Assembly: GCA_009838625.1 (NCBI GenBank)
Contig: VXRG01000114.1
Location: 1-56,527 of the forward strand
Length of the DNA stretch: 56,527 nt
Origin: Caldilineaceae bacterium SB0664_bin_27
GTDB lineage: Bacteria; Chloroflexota; Anaerolineae; Caldilineales; Caldilineaceae
Direction: 5' to 3'
Shown: piece after piece, positions 28,477-38,166 of the stretch
Layout: every line of letters begins with the position of its first letter
Position numbering within the stretch: the stretch's first letter is position 1
The notes under the pieces: model-generated
The model's input: only the letters and a program-made list of their open reading frames with translations
Told to the model about the DNA's origin: nothing
Database searches by the model: none
Translations under genes and position numbers: made by a program

Positions 28477-30195
28477 TCAATCCCGCAATCGCTCAGCGGT
28501 CAGATAGTAGGCCCCGGCCAGCGGGCTTCCCTGCTCGTCGTGCCACCAGCTCTTCACAGTGGTCGGTCCGCGTTCCACCGCCATCTCAAAGGTCTGTCCG
28601 GTCGCGTCCGGCGGCACCGGCCGCGTCTGCTCGCTGCGGCCCACCTGAAGCCAGGCTGAGGCAACCGGCAGCGCCTTGCCCGGCGGCCAGCTGCCATCCA
28701 CGCCCTGCATCACCGGCGCGGGGTCGGAGATGCCCAGGCCGGATTCCTCCGGCCAGCGGCGCAGCGTAAAACTGTAAAGACCGGCGCGCGCCGTCTCGAC
28801 GTGCCAGGTCCCGCTGTCCATCACCGGCCCGCGCATGCCCCGCTGATTATCCGCATACACCCAGGCCCAGTCGCAGCTGCACAGGCGCGCCGGGTTCTCT
28901 GCATCGGAGCCGATCGTAATGAGCTGATAGCTCGTGAGGGTATCGCTTACGCCGTCCCACCAGGCACCGTACTGCCCTCGCAGTTGCTTGACCAACTCCG
29001 GATTGGCCGCGGCTACGTCCTGCTGCTGGCCCGGGTCCTCGCCGATATTGTACAGCTCCCGTCCATCGACCAGCCGCCACGGCCCCCACATCACCGCGGC
29101 CTGTTCCCTGCCCGTGAAACCAAATTGGGCCCCTTCATTGGCGTGTCCATACTGCACGACCGACATCCGGTCTGCCACCGCTTTGTCCGGCTGCCGCATG
29201 TGCGCAGCCAGCGACAGGCCGTCGCACGTCCAGCCGTCAGGCGCATGCAGATCACACAGGTCGATCAGGGTCGGCAGGATGTCGACCCCGCGCGTCACGC
29301 CGCCCACGTCGCGGCCGCCATCGAGCCCCGCCGCCGGCCAGCGAACAAAACAGGGCACCCGGTGGCCGCCCTCGTATAGCGAAGTCTTCCTGCCGCGCAT
29401 TCCCGCATTGTAGATCCCTTCCCCCATCGCCGTGCCATTGTCGGTCATGAATATCAGGATGGTGTTGCCACGGATCTCGTTGTCCTGCAGGAATTTTTCC
29501 AACTGCGCCATATTCTCGTCAATGTTGGCGATCATGCCGAAGAAACTGGCCTCATCCCGCTTGATGCCGTCCAGATACGGACGCCGGTATTCGTCGGGAA
29601 CCCAATACGGGCCATGCGGCGCATTCGTCGCAATATAGGCAAAAAATGGCTCATTCCGATCGTGGCAGCCCTGCATCCAACGCATCGCCTCCTCGAACCA
29701 GACGTCGGTGCAGTAGCCCATGTACTGCTTGATCTCATCTTTATGGCGGTAGTGGTCATCGAAATAGTCGTTGCCATAGTAGTCGGCCGCCGAGGTGATG
29801 CCGAAGGCGGGATGATGGATCGTTTCATGGAAACCGCGGTCCTGGGGACGGTAGGGATAGTTGTCGCCCAGATGCCACTTGCCGAAATGGCCGGTGTGGT
29901 ACCCGTTCTCCGCCAGGATGTCCGCCATCGTCGGCAGGTCCGCGCGCAGGAGTGAACGCCCCATGCAGACGAACGTCGCACCGTTGCGCAGGGCATCCTG
30001 TCCCGTCATCAGCTCGCCGCGCGTGGGTGTACACATAGGAGCCACGTGAAAGTCGGTCAGACGCACACTGTCGGCGTGCAGACGGTCCAGCACAGGTGTC
30101 TTCAGAAGCGGATTGCCCAGGCAGGACAGGTCCCCGTAGCCTTGGTCGTCCGTCAGCACGAATATGATATTGGGGCGCGACTGTGTGTTCGACAT
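28477..30195 (-). CDS. Type I (formylglycine) sulfatase, copy 2
   Basis: This 572-residue arylsulfatase-like protein has metal motif VLTDDQGYGD (about 14-23), maturation signature CTPTR (Cys55) followed by TGQDALRNG, and FMTDNGTAMG as the second metal site. AAAGG seven bases before the ATG at 30195 supports that start over one five codons upstream. No signal peptide is visible. The C-terminal part (about 440-572) is a beta-rich extension. It is transcribed against the propeller genes and divergently from the nitrilase gene. It is not closely related to copy 1, so two different sulfate esters may be handled. Confidence 0.92.
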   Translation of the reverse strand: MSNTQSRPNIIFVLTDDQGYGDLSCLGNPLLKTPVLDRLHADSVRLTDFHVAPMCTPTRGELMTGQDALRNGATFVCMGRSLLRADLPTMADILAENGYHTGHFGKWHLGDNYPYRPQDRGFHETIHHPAFGITSAADYYGNDYFDDHYRHKDEIKQYMGYCTDVWFEEAMRWMQGCHDRNEPFFAYIATNAPHGPYWVPDEYRRPYLDGIKRDEASFFGMIANIDENMAQLEKFLQDNEIRGNTILIFMTDNGTAMGEGIYNAGMRGRKTSLYEGGHRVPCFVRWPAAGLDGGRDVGGVTRGVDILPTLIDLCDLHAPDGWTCDGLSLAAHMRQPDKAVADRMSVVQYGHANEGAQFGFTGREQAAVMWGPWRLVDGRELYNIGEDPGQQQDVAAANPELVKQLRGQYGAWWDGVSDTLTSYQLITIGSDAENPARLCSCDWAWVYADNQRGMRGPVMDSGTWHVETARAGLYSFTLRRWPEESGLGISDPAPVMQGVDGSWPPGKALPVASAWLQVGRSEQTRPVPPDATGQTFEMAVERGPTTVKSWWHDEQGSPLAGAYYLTAERLRD

Positions 30196-30439
30196 GGAGC
30201 GGCCTTTCAATGTAGAAACATGTGGTCAGAGAGTTCTCGCCCAATCTTACATTGGACCCGCGCCACGCTGCAATCACCGCCCGCCGACACCAACAACCAG
30301 GCAGGATATCTTCGTGCTCTTTAGGGACCAATAAGGCACGCAAAACTTCCCTTTCCCTCCGGTTGACACAGCAGCCCCTCCCGGCGAAAATGATCGCATC
30401 AAGAGCGCGACCTGCCCCATAACCGACAGGAGTCATCCC

Positions 30440-31429
30440 ATGAGCCGCTTTGCCAACATCAGCCTGGTCAACTTCCCCACCCTGCCCCCAAACGAGCCCG
30501 ACCGCTTACAGAAGACGCTGGACCGCATGTGCGGCTACGTCGCCGATGCCGCCCAGGAGCAGAGCGATATCGTCGCCTTCCCCGAAATCTGCAACATCCT
30601 CGACACCGCCGACCAATCTGACGTGGCCGAGCCCCTGGATGGGCCGACCGTGACAGCGCTTTCCCAAGTCGCCCGCCAGCATGAGCTGTACGTCGTCTGT
30701 CCGCTCGTGGTCAGCGAAGACGGGCGGCGCTACAACTGCGCCGTTCTCATCGGCCGCAAAGGTGAAATCGTCGGTGTCTACCGCAAGAACTTCCCCACCC
30801 ACCCCGAGCTGGAAGCCGGCGTCACCCCTGGCGTCGAAACACCCGTCTTCGAGACCGATTTCGGCCGTGTCGGGCTCTGCATCTGCTTCGATCTCAACTA
30901 CTGGGAGGTCGGCTCCGGCCTCTGCCGTAACCACGCCGAACTGGTGATCTGGCCCTCCATGTGGGCCGGCGGGCGCATGCTGAGCAAATGGGCGATGGAG
31001 TTCGGTTTTAATATGGCAGCCGTCTGGAAAGAACAGTCCACCTTCGTCGACGTCGCCGGCCGCGAGCTCCTCGCCGTCAAACGCGAGGCCAGAGACCGCA
31101 CCGGCCGCTCGCCCGTGGTCACCGCCCGCATCGACCTCGACCGCCGCCTGCTGCATCCCGACTATAACTTGGAAAACCTGAAGGCCCTCTTCAAACGCTA
31201 TGGGCCGACCGCAGCCTTCACCCAGTGGCTCAAACAGGACTGCCATCTGATCTTCGGTTCACAGGTGCCGGGCCTCTCCAGCGATCAGCTGATCGAGGAG
31301 TTCGGTCTCGAAACGATGCGCGACTACCTTGCACGCGTGCGCCGCGACCGCAAAGCCGCGCTGGCGGCCGTTGCCGAACCGGTCTACGCCAACGGACAAA
31401 CAGTCGCGCAGAACGGAGAGAGAATCTGA
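30440..31429 (+). CDS. Nitrilase-superfamily carbon-nitrogen hydrolase
   Basis: This 329-residue cytoplasmic amidase-type hydrolase has the Glu-Lys-Cys triad: Glu49 in FPEI, Lys116 in YRKNFP and Cys149 in GLCICFDLNYWE. The C-terminal tail (about 255-329) is longer than usual for omega-amidases. AGGAG is 8-12 bases before the ATG. It overlaps the next gene by one base (TGATG), so the two are translationally coupled. It may cleave an amide such as N-carbamoyl or N-acyl groups; specificity is not readable. Confidence 0.88.
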   Translation: MSRFANISLVNFPTLPPNEPDRLQKTLDRMCGYVADAAQEQSDIVAFPEICNILDTADQSDVAEPLDGPTVTALSQVARQHELYVVCPLVVSEDGRRYNCAVLIGRKGEIVGVYRKNFPTHPELEAGVTPGVETPVFETDFGRVGLCICFDLNYWEVGSGLCRNHAELVIWPSMWAGGRMLSKWAMEFGFNMAAVWKEQSTFVDVAGRELLAVKREARDRTGRSPVVTARIDLDRRLLHPDYNLENLKALFKRYGPTAAFTQWLKQDCHLIFGSQVPGLSSDQLIEEFGLETMRDYLARVRRDRKAALAAVAEPVYANGQTVAQNGERI

Positions 31430-32229
31430 TGCTGCTGACAGGGGAAACCGTCATTGTGACCGGCGCCGGCGGCGGCCTGGGGGCCGGCATCGCTGCCGTC
31501 TGCAGCCGCGAAGGCGCCAACGTCGTCGTGGCCGATATCCGCGGCGATGCCGCTCGCGACGTGGCCGACAGCCTGCCCGGCGATACCCTGGCCGTACACT
31601 GCGATGTAGGCGACGACGACGCCCAGGCCGAACTGGTGCAAAAAGCAGTCGACGCCTTCGGGCGGGTCGACGGCCTCGTGAACAACGCCGGCATCAACTT
31701 CGCCAAGCCGTTCCTTGAGACGACCGCCGAGGACTGGGAGCACATCATCCGCGTCGACCTGCGCGCCGTCTTCTTTCTGACACAAAAGGTCTGCCAGCAG
31801 ATGCTCACACAGTCCCCCGGCGGCGGCAGCGTTGTGAACATCGCCAGTGTCCACGCTCACGCCGCCCTGCCCGGCGCCGGCCCCTACGATGCAGCCAAGG
31901 CCGGCGTCGTGATGATGGGCAAGAGCTTCGCCCTCGAAATGGCCCCGAATAATATTCGCGTCAACGCGATCTCCCCCGGGCTGCTCGATACCCAGATCTG
32001 GCAAGACCTGCAGGACGCCGCGCCCAGCCCGGAGGAGTGCCTGGCGTTCTGGCGCACCAACATTCCCATCGGCCGCGTGATCGCCCCGGAGGAGATCGGC
32101 GAGCTGGCCGCCTTCCTGCTCAGCGACCGCAGCGCCTCCATCACCGGCGCCAACATCTACGCCGACGGCGGCATGACCGCCCAGCTCATAAGCCAGGAGC
32201 CTTACACCTCCAAGCCGATCGAGGGCTGA
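31429..32229 (+). CDS. Short-chain dehydrogenase/reductase (FabG-like)
   Basis: This 266-residue NAD(P)-dependent dehydrogenase has cofactor motif TGAGGGLGAGI (about 11-21), NNAG (85-88) and the catalytic set Ser140, Tyr153 and Lys157 (GPYDAAKA). A C-terminal YADGGM is typical of sugar- and alcohol-oxidising members. It is coupled to the nitrilase gene, so they probably act in one pathway. Oxidation of a hydroxyl on a sugar- or cyclitol-derived intermediate is more likely here than fatty-acid synthesis, given the neighbours. Confidence 0.92.
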   Translation: MLLTGETVIVTGAGGGLGAGIAAVCSREGANVVVADIRGDAARDVADSLPGDTLAVHCDVGDDDAQAELVQKAVDAFGRVDGLVNNAGINFAKPFLETTAEDWEHIIRVDLRAVFFLTQKVCQQMLTQSPGGGSVVNIASVHAHAALPGAGPYDAAKAGVVMMGKSFALEMAPNNIRVNAISPGLLDTQIWQDLQDAAPSPEECLAFWRTNIPIGRVIAPEEIGELAAFLLSDRSASITGANIYADGGMTAQLISQEPYTSKPIEG

Positions 32230-32513
32230 GCATAACCTGGGCCGTCTCCTCTGCGCCGCGCAGTGCGCGAATTCGTAGACGGATCGTACCTATATTGCCC
32301 AGGACACTACGCAAAGCAAACGCACGCTCGTTCGCCGAAAGAGACAGCTCTGAATTCCAGTGTAACTGCCCGCAGATCGGTCCGCAGAGCGTTCCATTTC
32401 AACACACAGTCCGCACCCATTTCGGGTTTCCCTTCCACCCGTTCCTGGTGTAACATACTGGTCTGACACAGACTTCTGAACCGATTCAGTTTTTCAGCCG
32501 AAACAGTACTCCC

Positions 32514-33779
32514 ATGACGAAACTCCTGTCTCTGTGGAGAGACCGCCCCCGCTTCCATCATGATGTCAATATGCTCCTGATTGTGGTCGGACTTGTGGCG
32601 GTCAGCTTTTTCGGCATCCAGACCTTTCTGAAGACCTTTTACGTCCTGCGCCTGGGTTATGGCATGGTCTTTTTTGGCGTGTTTAACTCAGCCAGCGCAT
32701 TGAGCTACATGGTGATGAGTCTGCCCGCCGGCGTCCTGGGAAGCCGGCTCGGCTTGAATTTCACCATGCGCCTCGGCATCGTCGTGACCGTCCTGGGCAT
32801 GGCGATGCTGCCGCTGACCGAATCGGTGCCGGTGATCTTCCGCTACTACTGGCCTGTCTTCTCGATGATGGTTGTCTCCGGCGGCTACGCCCTCTTCAGC
32901 ATCAACATGGTGCCTGCCCTCATGGGGCTGACCTCTGACGAAAACCGCAACAGCGCCTATGCCGCGACCGGCGTCATACGCGGCCTTGGCGCCTTCGTCG
33001 GCACCCCCTTTGCCGGCCTGCTACCGGGCCTTGTCGCATCCATGATCGGCGTCGGACTCGACAGCCCGGCGCCGTACCGACTGGCACTCTGGCTGAGTCC
33101 TGCGGTTCTGCTGCTGGCCATTATCCCCTTGTTGCGCATCGGCGACGCAGAGCGGAGCGGCAAACACGAAGAGAAACCAACTCTGGCTGGTTCCTTTCCC
33201 GTCGTTCCCGTCAGCCTGTTGATCCTGTTCGTCTGGTTCAGCCAGGCTGCCGGCGCTACCTGCTACTCCTTCTGCAACGCCTTTATGGACACAGAGTTGC
33301 GAATGTCCACCTTTACGATCGGGATCATCTCCAGCGCGGGGCAGTTCGCTTCCATCTTCGCGCCGATGCTGCTGCCGATGCTCGCCCGCCGTCGCGGCAA
33401 CGGCTGGACGCTTATGGCAACGACTGTCGGCGGCGCCGTCAGCATGATCCCGCTCATCCTCATCCCCCAGTGGTTTGCCGCCGCTATCGGCCAATTCGCC
33501 TCCATGGTCCTTTCGGCCGTGCGCATGCCCGCCCTTCAGGTCTACCAGATGGAGATGATCGAGAAGCACTGGCGATCGCTGGCCTACGGCGCGGTAAACA
33601 CGGCGATGGGCCTCAGCTTTGGGCTGGTGAGCTTCGGCGGCGGCCAGATCATTGAGAAATGGGGCTACACCAGCCTCTACGTGTTGGGCGTGTCTCTTTC
33701 CGTTGTCGGCGCCACCATCATGTGGGCGATGTTGAAGAGACCCACGCCGATGGTTGCGGCCCGAGGCGCGGTGCAATAA
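32514..33779 (+). CDS. Major facilitator superfamily transporter
   Basis: This 421-residue membrane protein has about twelve hydrophobic helices in two halves. The central cytoplasmic loop is charged (about 205-222, DAERSGKHEEKPT). The first helix starts at about residue 20 (NMLLIVVGLVAVSFFGIQTF). No family-specific motif fixes its substrate. It follows the nitrilase/SDR pair after 284 bases without a gene, so it may have its own promoter. Uptake or efflux of a metabolite of this locus is possible. Confidence 0.85.
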   Translation: MTKLLSLWRDRPRFHHDVNMLLIVVGLVAVSFFGIQTFLKTFYVLRLGYGMVFFGVFNSASALSYMVMSLPAGVLGSRLGLNFTMRLGIVVTVLGMAMLPLTESVPVIFRYYWPVFSMMVVSGGYALFSINMVPALMGLTSDENRNSAYAATGVIRGLGAFVGTPFAGLLPGLVASMIGVGLDSPAPYRLALWLSPAVLLLAIIPLLRIGDAERSGKHEEKPTLAGSFPVVPVSLLILFVWFSQAAGATCYSFCNAFMDTELRMSTFTIGIISSAGQFASIFAPMLLPMLARRRGNGWTLMATTVGGAVSMIPLILIPQWFAAAIGQFASMVLSAVRMPALQVYQMEMIEKHWRSLAYGAVNTAMGLSFGLVSFGGGQIIEKWGYTSLYVLGVSLSVVGATIMWAMLKRPTPMVAARGAVQ

Positions 33780-33860
33780 CAAACAGGGAAGAGAAAGTAA
33801 GAGGAGAGCAAACCGTGTGCCGCTCGGGTGCACGGCGCAGACTGTCGAATCCCTTTTCCT

Positions 33861-34895
33861 CTACAGCACCAACTCAGCCATCATTCGCACAGTTTCGATA
33901 CTGTCGGTCATCACGGTCAGAGTCGTGATCGGCGCCGCCTGCCAGAGCTGCAGACGGTCGGCGATGCGGGCGCGGCTGCCGCAAAGGGCGATCGCATCGA
34001 CCAGCGCATCCGGCACAGCCAGGACGGCGCCGGCCCGGTCGCCGGCCAGATAGCTCGTCTGGATCCTGTCAGCTGCCTCTTCAAAACCGTAGCGGCAGGC
34101 CAGATTGTAGTAGAAGTTCCTGCCCCTGCTGCCCATCCCGCCGATGTACAGGGCCAGCATCGGCTTGAGCTGCATCCAGCAACCCGCCAGATCATCCCCT
34201 ATCACGACCGCCGCCGACGGCGCGATGTCGAACCTGTCCGGCCTTCCCTCCTCCCCGGCCCGCGCCCGCCCGGCAGCTACCGCCCCGGCGAACGTCGCGT
34301 CGTAATGTTCCGGCGCGAAGAAGATCGGCAGCCAGCCATCAGCCAGCTCTGCGGCTAGTTGCACATTCTGCGGGCCGATGGCCGCCAGGTAGAGCGGCAG
34401 ATCCGCCCGTCCGTGCAGGATGCTTTTCAACGGTTTTCCCAGCCCCAACGAGTCAGGGCCGAGGTAGGGGAGCTGGTAAAACTCGCCCTCAAAGGACAGC
34501 GGCTCCTCACGCGCGAAAATGCGGCGCACAATCTCGATATACTCGCGCGTGCGGGTCAAGGGCCTGGCATAACCGACGCCGTGCCAGCCCTCCACCACCT
34601 GCGGGCCGGAGACGCCCAGCCCCAGGAGCATGCGCCCGCCCGACAGCTGGTCCAGCGTCATGGCGGTCATCGCCGTCATCGCCGGCGAGCGGGCCGCCAT
34701 CTGTAGGATCGCCGTGCCCAGGTGAATCCGTTCGGTCTGCGCGCCGATCCACGCCAGGGGCGTTACCGCGTCAGAACCGTAGGCCTCAGCCGTCCACACC
34801 GCGTAGTAGCCCAGCCGGTCCGCCTCGCGGATCAGATCAATCGGCAGGGCAATCTTTCCGCCGGAATAGCCTGTGTTGAGTCCCAGTCGCATCAT
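33861..34895 (-). CDS. LLM-class (luciferase-like) flavin/F420-dependent oxidoreductase
   Basis: This 344-residue TIM-barrel oxidoreductase has the family pattern throughout: GLNTGYSG near the N-terminus, [23 protein letters not shown] (split here at 29-51), [20 protein letters not shown] and [20 protein letters not shown]. These point to the F420-dependent branch rather than the FMN luciferases, though cofactor choice cannot be proved by eye. Two adjacent ATGs could start it. It is convergent with the MFS gene; between them is another purine-rich repeat (33786-33812). Confidence 0.87.
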   Translation of the reverse strand: MMRLGLNTGYSGGKIALPIDLIREADRLGYYAVWTAEAYGSDAVTPLAWIGAQTERIHLGTAILQMAARSPAMTAMTAMTLDQLSGGRMLLGLGVSGPQVVEGWHGVGYARPLTRTREYIEIVRRIFAREEPLSFEGEFYQLPYLGPDSLGLGKPLKSILHGRADLPLYLAAIGPQNVQLAAELADGWLPIFFAPEHYDATFAGAVAAGRARAGEEGRPDRFDIAPSAAVVIGDDLAGCWMQLKPMLALYIGGMGSRGRNFYYNLACRYGFEEAADRIQTSYLAGDRAGAVLAVPDALVDAIALCGSRARIADRLQLWQAAPITTLTVMTDSIETVRMMAELVL

Positions 34896-34988
34896 AGTCT
34901 CCGAAAGCTGGGTTGAAGGGTCAGAGCCCGTCAGTTCTGCGGTTGTGCCAACTCTCTTTTGCCGTCCCGGCTGTGTTGGCTGCAGCGG

Positions 34989-35582
34989 TTATCCGGTCAG
35001 CTTTCGCAGGGTCTCTACCAGCAGCCGGTGCTCCACCGCGTGGATGCGTTCGGCCAGCGTTTCATGTGTATCGCCGGGACGGATGGGGACGGCCTGCTCC
35101 GCCAGCACGGGCCCCTCATCCACGCGTGCATCGGGAACGAGATGGACCATCACGCCGGTATGGTCGATTTCACCGCGACCAAAGGCCGCCAGCGCGTCGT
35201 CGATGGCATGCGCGCCGGGAAACTGCCCGGGCAGAGCCGGGTGCAGATTTACAACCTGGTTGGGAAAGCGGCCCAGGAATTTCACGCTGAGTATGTGCAT
35301 CCAACCGGCCAGTACCACCCAGTCCGGCGCGTAGTCGCTCACAAGCGCGGCCAGATCGGCGTCGTACTCGGCGCGGCTGCGCTGCGCGTCGCGGTAGGGT
35401 TTCAGGGGGAAGTAGCGGTCGGGGATCCGCGCCCGGCGCGCCCTTTCCAACCCGTAAGCCTGCTTGCGGTTGGAGACAACGACCGTAATCTGCGCATCCA
35501 GGCTGCCCGCCGCCACCGCGTCGATGATGGCTTGCAGATTCGATCCGTTGCCCGAAATGAGAACCGCCAGCTTGGATTTCAT
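34989..35582 (-). CDS. purN: Phosphoribosylglycinamide formyltransferase
   Basis: This 197-residue enzyme transfers the formyl group of 10-formyl-THF to GAR, the third step of de novo purine synthesis, in the cytoplasm. LISGNGSNLQAI (8-19) is the phosphate loop. The catalytic trio of the family is Asn112, His114 (VNLHPALPGQFPGAHA) and Asp151 (VHLVPDARVDEGPV). Length is standard. It is 93 bases from the LLM gene on the same strand. No other purine genes lie in the window. Confidence 0.95.
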   Translation of the reverse strand: MKSKLAVLISGNGSNLQAIIDAVAAGSLDAQITVVVSNRKQAYGLERARRARIPDRYFPLKPYRDAQRSRAEYDADLAALVSDYAPDWVVLAGWMHILSVKFLGRFPNQVVNLHPALPGQFPGAHAIDDALAAFGRGEIDHTGVMVHLVPDARVDEGPVLAEQAVPIRPGDTHETLAERIHAVEHRLLVETLRKLTG

Positions 35583-35750
35583 AGCGCCTTTGAAAGCGGG
35601 TGATATGGCTCTGTGATACTGTCTACAGTATAATCGATTCCCATACGCGGCGAACTATCCTTGCCGCCAGGGAACAGTTTCCCTGCCAGTGTCATGAGGC
35701 ACTTTTCCCCGCAGTCCGGTTTACAACGCCAGGCAGAGATTCCCCATCAT

Positions 35751-36911
35751 ATGAACGACAGCCGAATTCTGATTCTGATGAGCGATACCGGGGGCGGGCA
35801 CCGTGCCAGCGCTCAGGCCTTGCAGGCCGCCTTCGCCGCCCGCTATCCCGGACGGCTTCAGGTGGAGATCGTCGATCTGTGGACCGACTACACGCCCTGG
35901 CCCATCAACCGTATGCCCCGCCTGTACGGCCCGATCGTTGCCCGCGGCCTCTGGTTCTGGAAGCTGCTCTGGGCCGTTTTCGAAAACGAGCGGGCGTTTT
36001 CTGCTGCCCTGCGCCTGGTCTATCTGATCAGCCGCAACGAACTGCGCAAGGTCCTGCAGGCCCACCGCCCGCATCTGATCATATCCGTACACCCGTTCAT
36101 GCAGCATATCGTCTTGCGTTTGCTTGAGCAGGAGGGCGCCGCGGTCCCCTTTATGACGGTCGTCACGGATTTGGCATCGTTTCATCATGGCTGGTTTCAT
36201 GCGCGGGCCGTGCGTTGTTTTGTCGCCAGCGAGCCCGCGGCCGCGGCAGCCCGCCGGCACGACCTTGACGCCGGCCAGGTCCGTCTGCTCGGTTTGCCCG
36301 TACGGGCTCCCTTTGCCGGCGCTTTGCCGGAAAAGGAGACGGCGCGCGCCCGGTTGGGGCTGGCAGACACCGCTTTCACCGTGCTGCTGCTCGGTGGGGG
36401 CGAGGGCATGGGCCCGGTTGCGGCGACCGCGCATGCGGTAGCACGCCTTCTGGCGGAGACGGGGACGGCCGCGCAGCTGGTCGTCATTTGCGGCCGCAAC
36501 AAGCGTTTACGCCAGTCTTTGCAACGGTCAGACTGGCCGATTCCGGTGCAGGTATGCGGCTTTGTGGACAATGTGCAGGAATGGATGGTGGCCAGTGACT
36601 GCGTGATCACGAAGGCCGGGCCGGGCACAATCGCCGAAGCGCTGATCTGCGGGCTTCCCATCCTTTTTAGCGGATTTATTCCCGGGCAAGAAGAGGGCAA
36701 CGTGGCGTATGTCGTGGATAACGGCGTTGGCGCCTATTGCGATTCACCCGACGGCATCGCCGCGATTGTCAACGACTGGGCCGGCGGCAGTCAACTGGCT
36801 CAGATGTCGGCCCGCGCCCGCGAGCTGGGCCTTCCCCGCGCCGCGTATGACATTGTCGATGAGATTGTGGAGTTTATGGATGGGGAGTGTGCGGATACAA
36901 CAGATAGTTGA
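35751..36911 (+). CDS. MGDG-synthase-type diacylglycerol glycosyltransferase
   Basis: This 386-residue GT-B glycosyltransferase has the family's N-terminal SDTGGGHRASAQAL (about 11-24), LLLGGGEGMGP mid-protein and ITKAGPGTIAEALICG as the nucleotide-sugar site. Such enzymes transfer Gal or Glc to diacylglycerol at the membrane surface. The ATG at 35751 matches the family N-terminus; the longer frame is not needed. Its last roughly 75 coding bases (36812-36887) are repeated at 37712-37787, on the far side of a toxin-antitoxin pair. Confidence 0.88.
   Translation: MNDSRILILMSDTGGGHRASAQALQAAFAARYPGRLQVEIVDLWTDYTPWPINRMPRLYGPIVARGLWFWKLLWAVFENERAFSAALRLVYLISRNELRKVLQAHRPHLIISVHPFMQHIVLRLLEQEGAAVPFMTVVTDLASFHHGWFHARAVRCFVASEPAAAAARRHDLDAGQVRLLGLPVRAPFAGALPEKETARARLGLADTAFTVLLLGGGEGMGPVAATAHAVARLLAETGTAAQLVVICGRNKRLRQSLQRSDWPIPVQVCGFVDNVQEWMVASDCVITKAGPGTIAEALICGLPILFSGFIPGQEEGNVAYVVDNGVGAYCDSPDGIAAIVNDWAGGSQLAQMSARARELGLPRAAYDIVDEIVEFMDGECADTTDS
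36812..36887 (+). repeat. 76-bp direct repeat, copy A (inside glycosyltransferase 3' end)
   Basis: This copy is coding in the intact glycosyltransferase (ARARELGLPRAAYDIVDE and onward). It matches 37712-37787 at 75 of 76 positions (C at 36825, T at 37725), exactly 900 bases apart. The toxin-antitoxin pair lies between the copies. Confidence 0.95.
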
Positions 36912-36966
36912 CAGAGGGCCATGAAAAGTGCAGAATCCTGATCAAACGCAGGACTGAGAGGTGCAT

Positions 36967-37224
36967 ATGCCGCGAACAACCAAGACAATTACCTTTTCTC
37001 TTCCTCTTGAGATGGCAGACTGGGTGGAAGAAATGGTGCAGCAGGAAGGCTGTTCCCGCAGCGCGCTTCTGCGCGAAGCTTTATATCGATACAAGGAGGA
37101 GAACGAGTGGCAACAACTCCTCCGCTACGGCGAACAGCGAACACGTGAGCAGAAGATCATCCCTGAGGATGTCAACAGCTTGGTGGAAGAGTATCGGGCC
37201 GATATCGGTTCATCGCGGGCATGA
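36967..37224 (+). CDS. Ribbon-helix-helix antitoxin (CopG-type) of a PIN toxin
   Basis: This 85-residue protein starts MPRTTKTITFSLPLEMADWV, the beta strand and first helix of a ribbon-helix-helix DNA-binding fold. An acidic C-terminal tail suits toxin binding. AGAGG lies about 9 bases before the ATG at 36967. Its stop overlaps the start of the PIN toxin by four bases (ATGA), the standard arrangement in which the antitoxin is made first and represses the operon. Confidence 0.85.
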   Translation: MPRTTKTITFSLPLEMADWVEEMVQQEGCSRSALLREALYRYKEENEWQQLLRYGEQRTREQKIIPEDVNSLVEEYRADIGSSRA

Positions 37225-37625
37225 GGGTTGTTCTTGATACCAATATTTTCATCTCCGGTCTGAACTTTTCTGGAAATGAGCGGCTTGTTCTCGAACTGGC
37301 GCGCAGGGGGCGGTTCGAGTTGTATCTCTCCCCTTTTATCCTGCAGGAGACTGTTGGCGTACTAACACGTAAATTTGGCTGGTCTGAGGAACGCTCAACG
37401 CAGGCCCTCCAAATTTTGCGAGGGGCGGCTGTGGTCATTGAACCTCAACGAATCCTGTCAGTAATCGAGAACCACCAAGCCGACAATCAGATTTTGGCGT
37501 GCGCGCTTGAGGCCTCCGCCGACTACCTGATCACCGGCGACCGTCGGCATCTCTTGCCCCTTGAGACCTTCAGAAACGTGCGGATCATCAGCGCCTCTCA
37601 GTTTCTATCTCTCCTTGACGTGTGA
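37221..37625 (+). CDS. PIN-domain toxin (VapC-like ribonuclease)
   Basis: This 134-residue predicted Mg-dependent endoribonuclease has the acidic PIN residues Asp6 (VLDTNIFISGL), Glu43, Asp88 (NQILACALEA context) and Asp107 (LITGDRRHL). It matches the family annotated as toxin component, PIN family, with an RHH antitoxin. It would inhibit growth by RNA cleavage when the upstream antitoxin is lost. The pair sits inside a duplication of a neighbouring gene end, consistent with recent acquisition. Confidence 0.88.
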   Translation: MRVVLDTNIFISGLNFSGNERLVLELARRGRFELYLSPFILQETVGVLTRKFGWSEERSTQALQILRGAAVVIEPQRILSVIENHQADNQILACALEASADYLITGDRRHLLPLETFRNVRIISASQFLSLLDV

Positions 37626-37711
37626 ACGAACTGAAATAAGCTCAATTGTTGCAGCGTGTGTAACAACGATTTGTGATTGGTGCTGCCTTTGGGAAACAGC
37701 TAGACAGCAGT

Positions 37712-37787
37712 CCGCGCCCGCGAGTTGGGCCTTCCCCGCGCCGCGTATGACATTGTCGATGAGATTGTGGAGTTTATGGATGGGGAG
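37712..37787 (+). repeat. 76-bp direct repeat, copy B (non-coding relic)
   Basis: This is the second copy of the glycosyltransferase 3' end, 75 of 76 identical to 36812-36887. It has no upstream part of the gene, so it is not coding. It marks the right edge of the inserted or duplicated toxin-antitoxin segment. Confidence 0.95.
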
Positions 37788-37820
37788 GCTACACAGGTTT
37801 GAGGGGCGTCGCGATTCCTG

Positions 37821-38054
37821 TTATCCTATCTCGTTGTCGCGACGCGAGCGTTCTTCCTCGAGCAGCGCGGACACATCTGCGCCAATATCGGTCTCAGGGC
37901 GCTGAGCTAAATTTCTCTCCCACTCCCAGCGCGCCAACTCCTTTTCTATTGCATTGAGTACTGCTTCGCGCATGCTGCAGTTGCTCTCACGCGCATAGCG
38001 GCGTAGCCGCTCATGCAGTGCATCCGGCACGTTTCTGAACTGTAAATCAGCCAT
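37821..38054 (-). CDS. Orphan ribbon-helix-helix antitoxin (FitA-like)
   Basis: This 77-residue protein (MADLQFRNVPDALHERLRRY start) resembles FitA-type antitoxins that pair with VapC-like PIN toxins. The partner should lie just downstream on the minus strand, below 37821. That place is taken by copy B of the 76-bp repeat and no toxin frame is present. It is therefore an orphan, possibly left when the flanking rearrangement removed its toxin. Confidence 0.75.
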   Translation of the reverse strand: MADLQFRNVPDALHERLRRYARESNCSMREAVLNAIEKELARWEWERNLAQRPETDIGADVSALLEEERSRRDNEIG

Positions 38055-38166
38055 GGTATGACAGTATCATGACACGCCGCATCAAATCAAAGATCTGGAC
38101 TGCGAGGTATGCCTTCCATAACCATCTGTTCTTGCTGCTCGCATAGCTGGGCGCGACAATTGAACC

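Noticed and set aside
36888-37711. Insertion sequence carrying the toxin-antitoxin pair
   Set aside because: No transposase or terminal inverted repeats; only direct repeats of the adjacent gene end.
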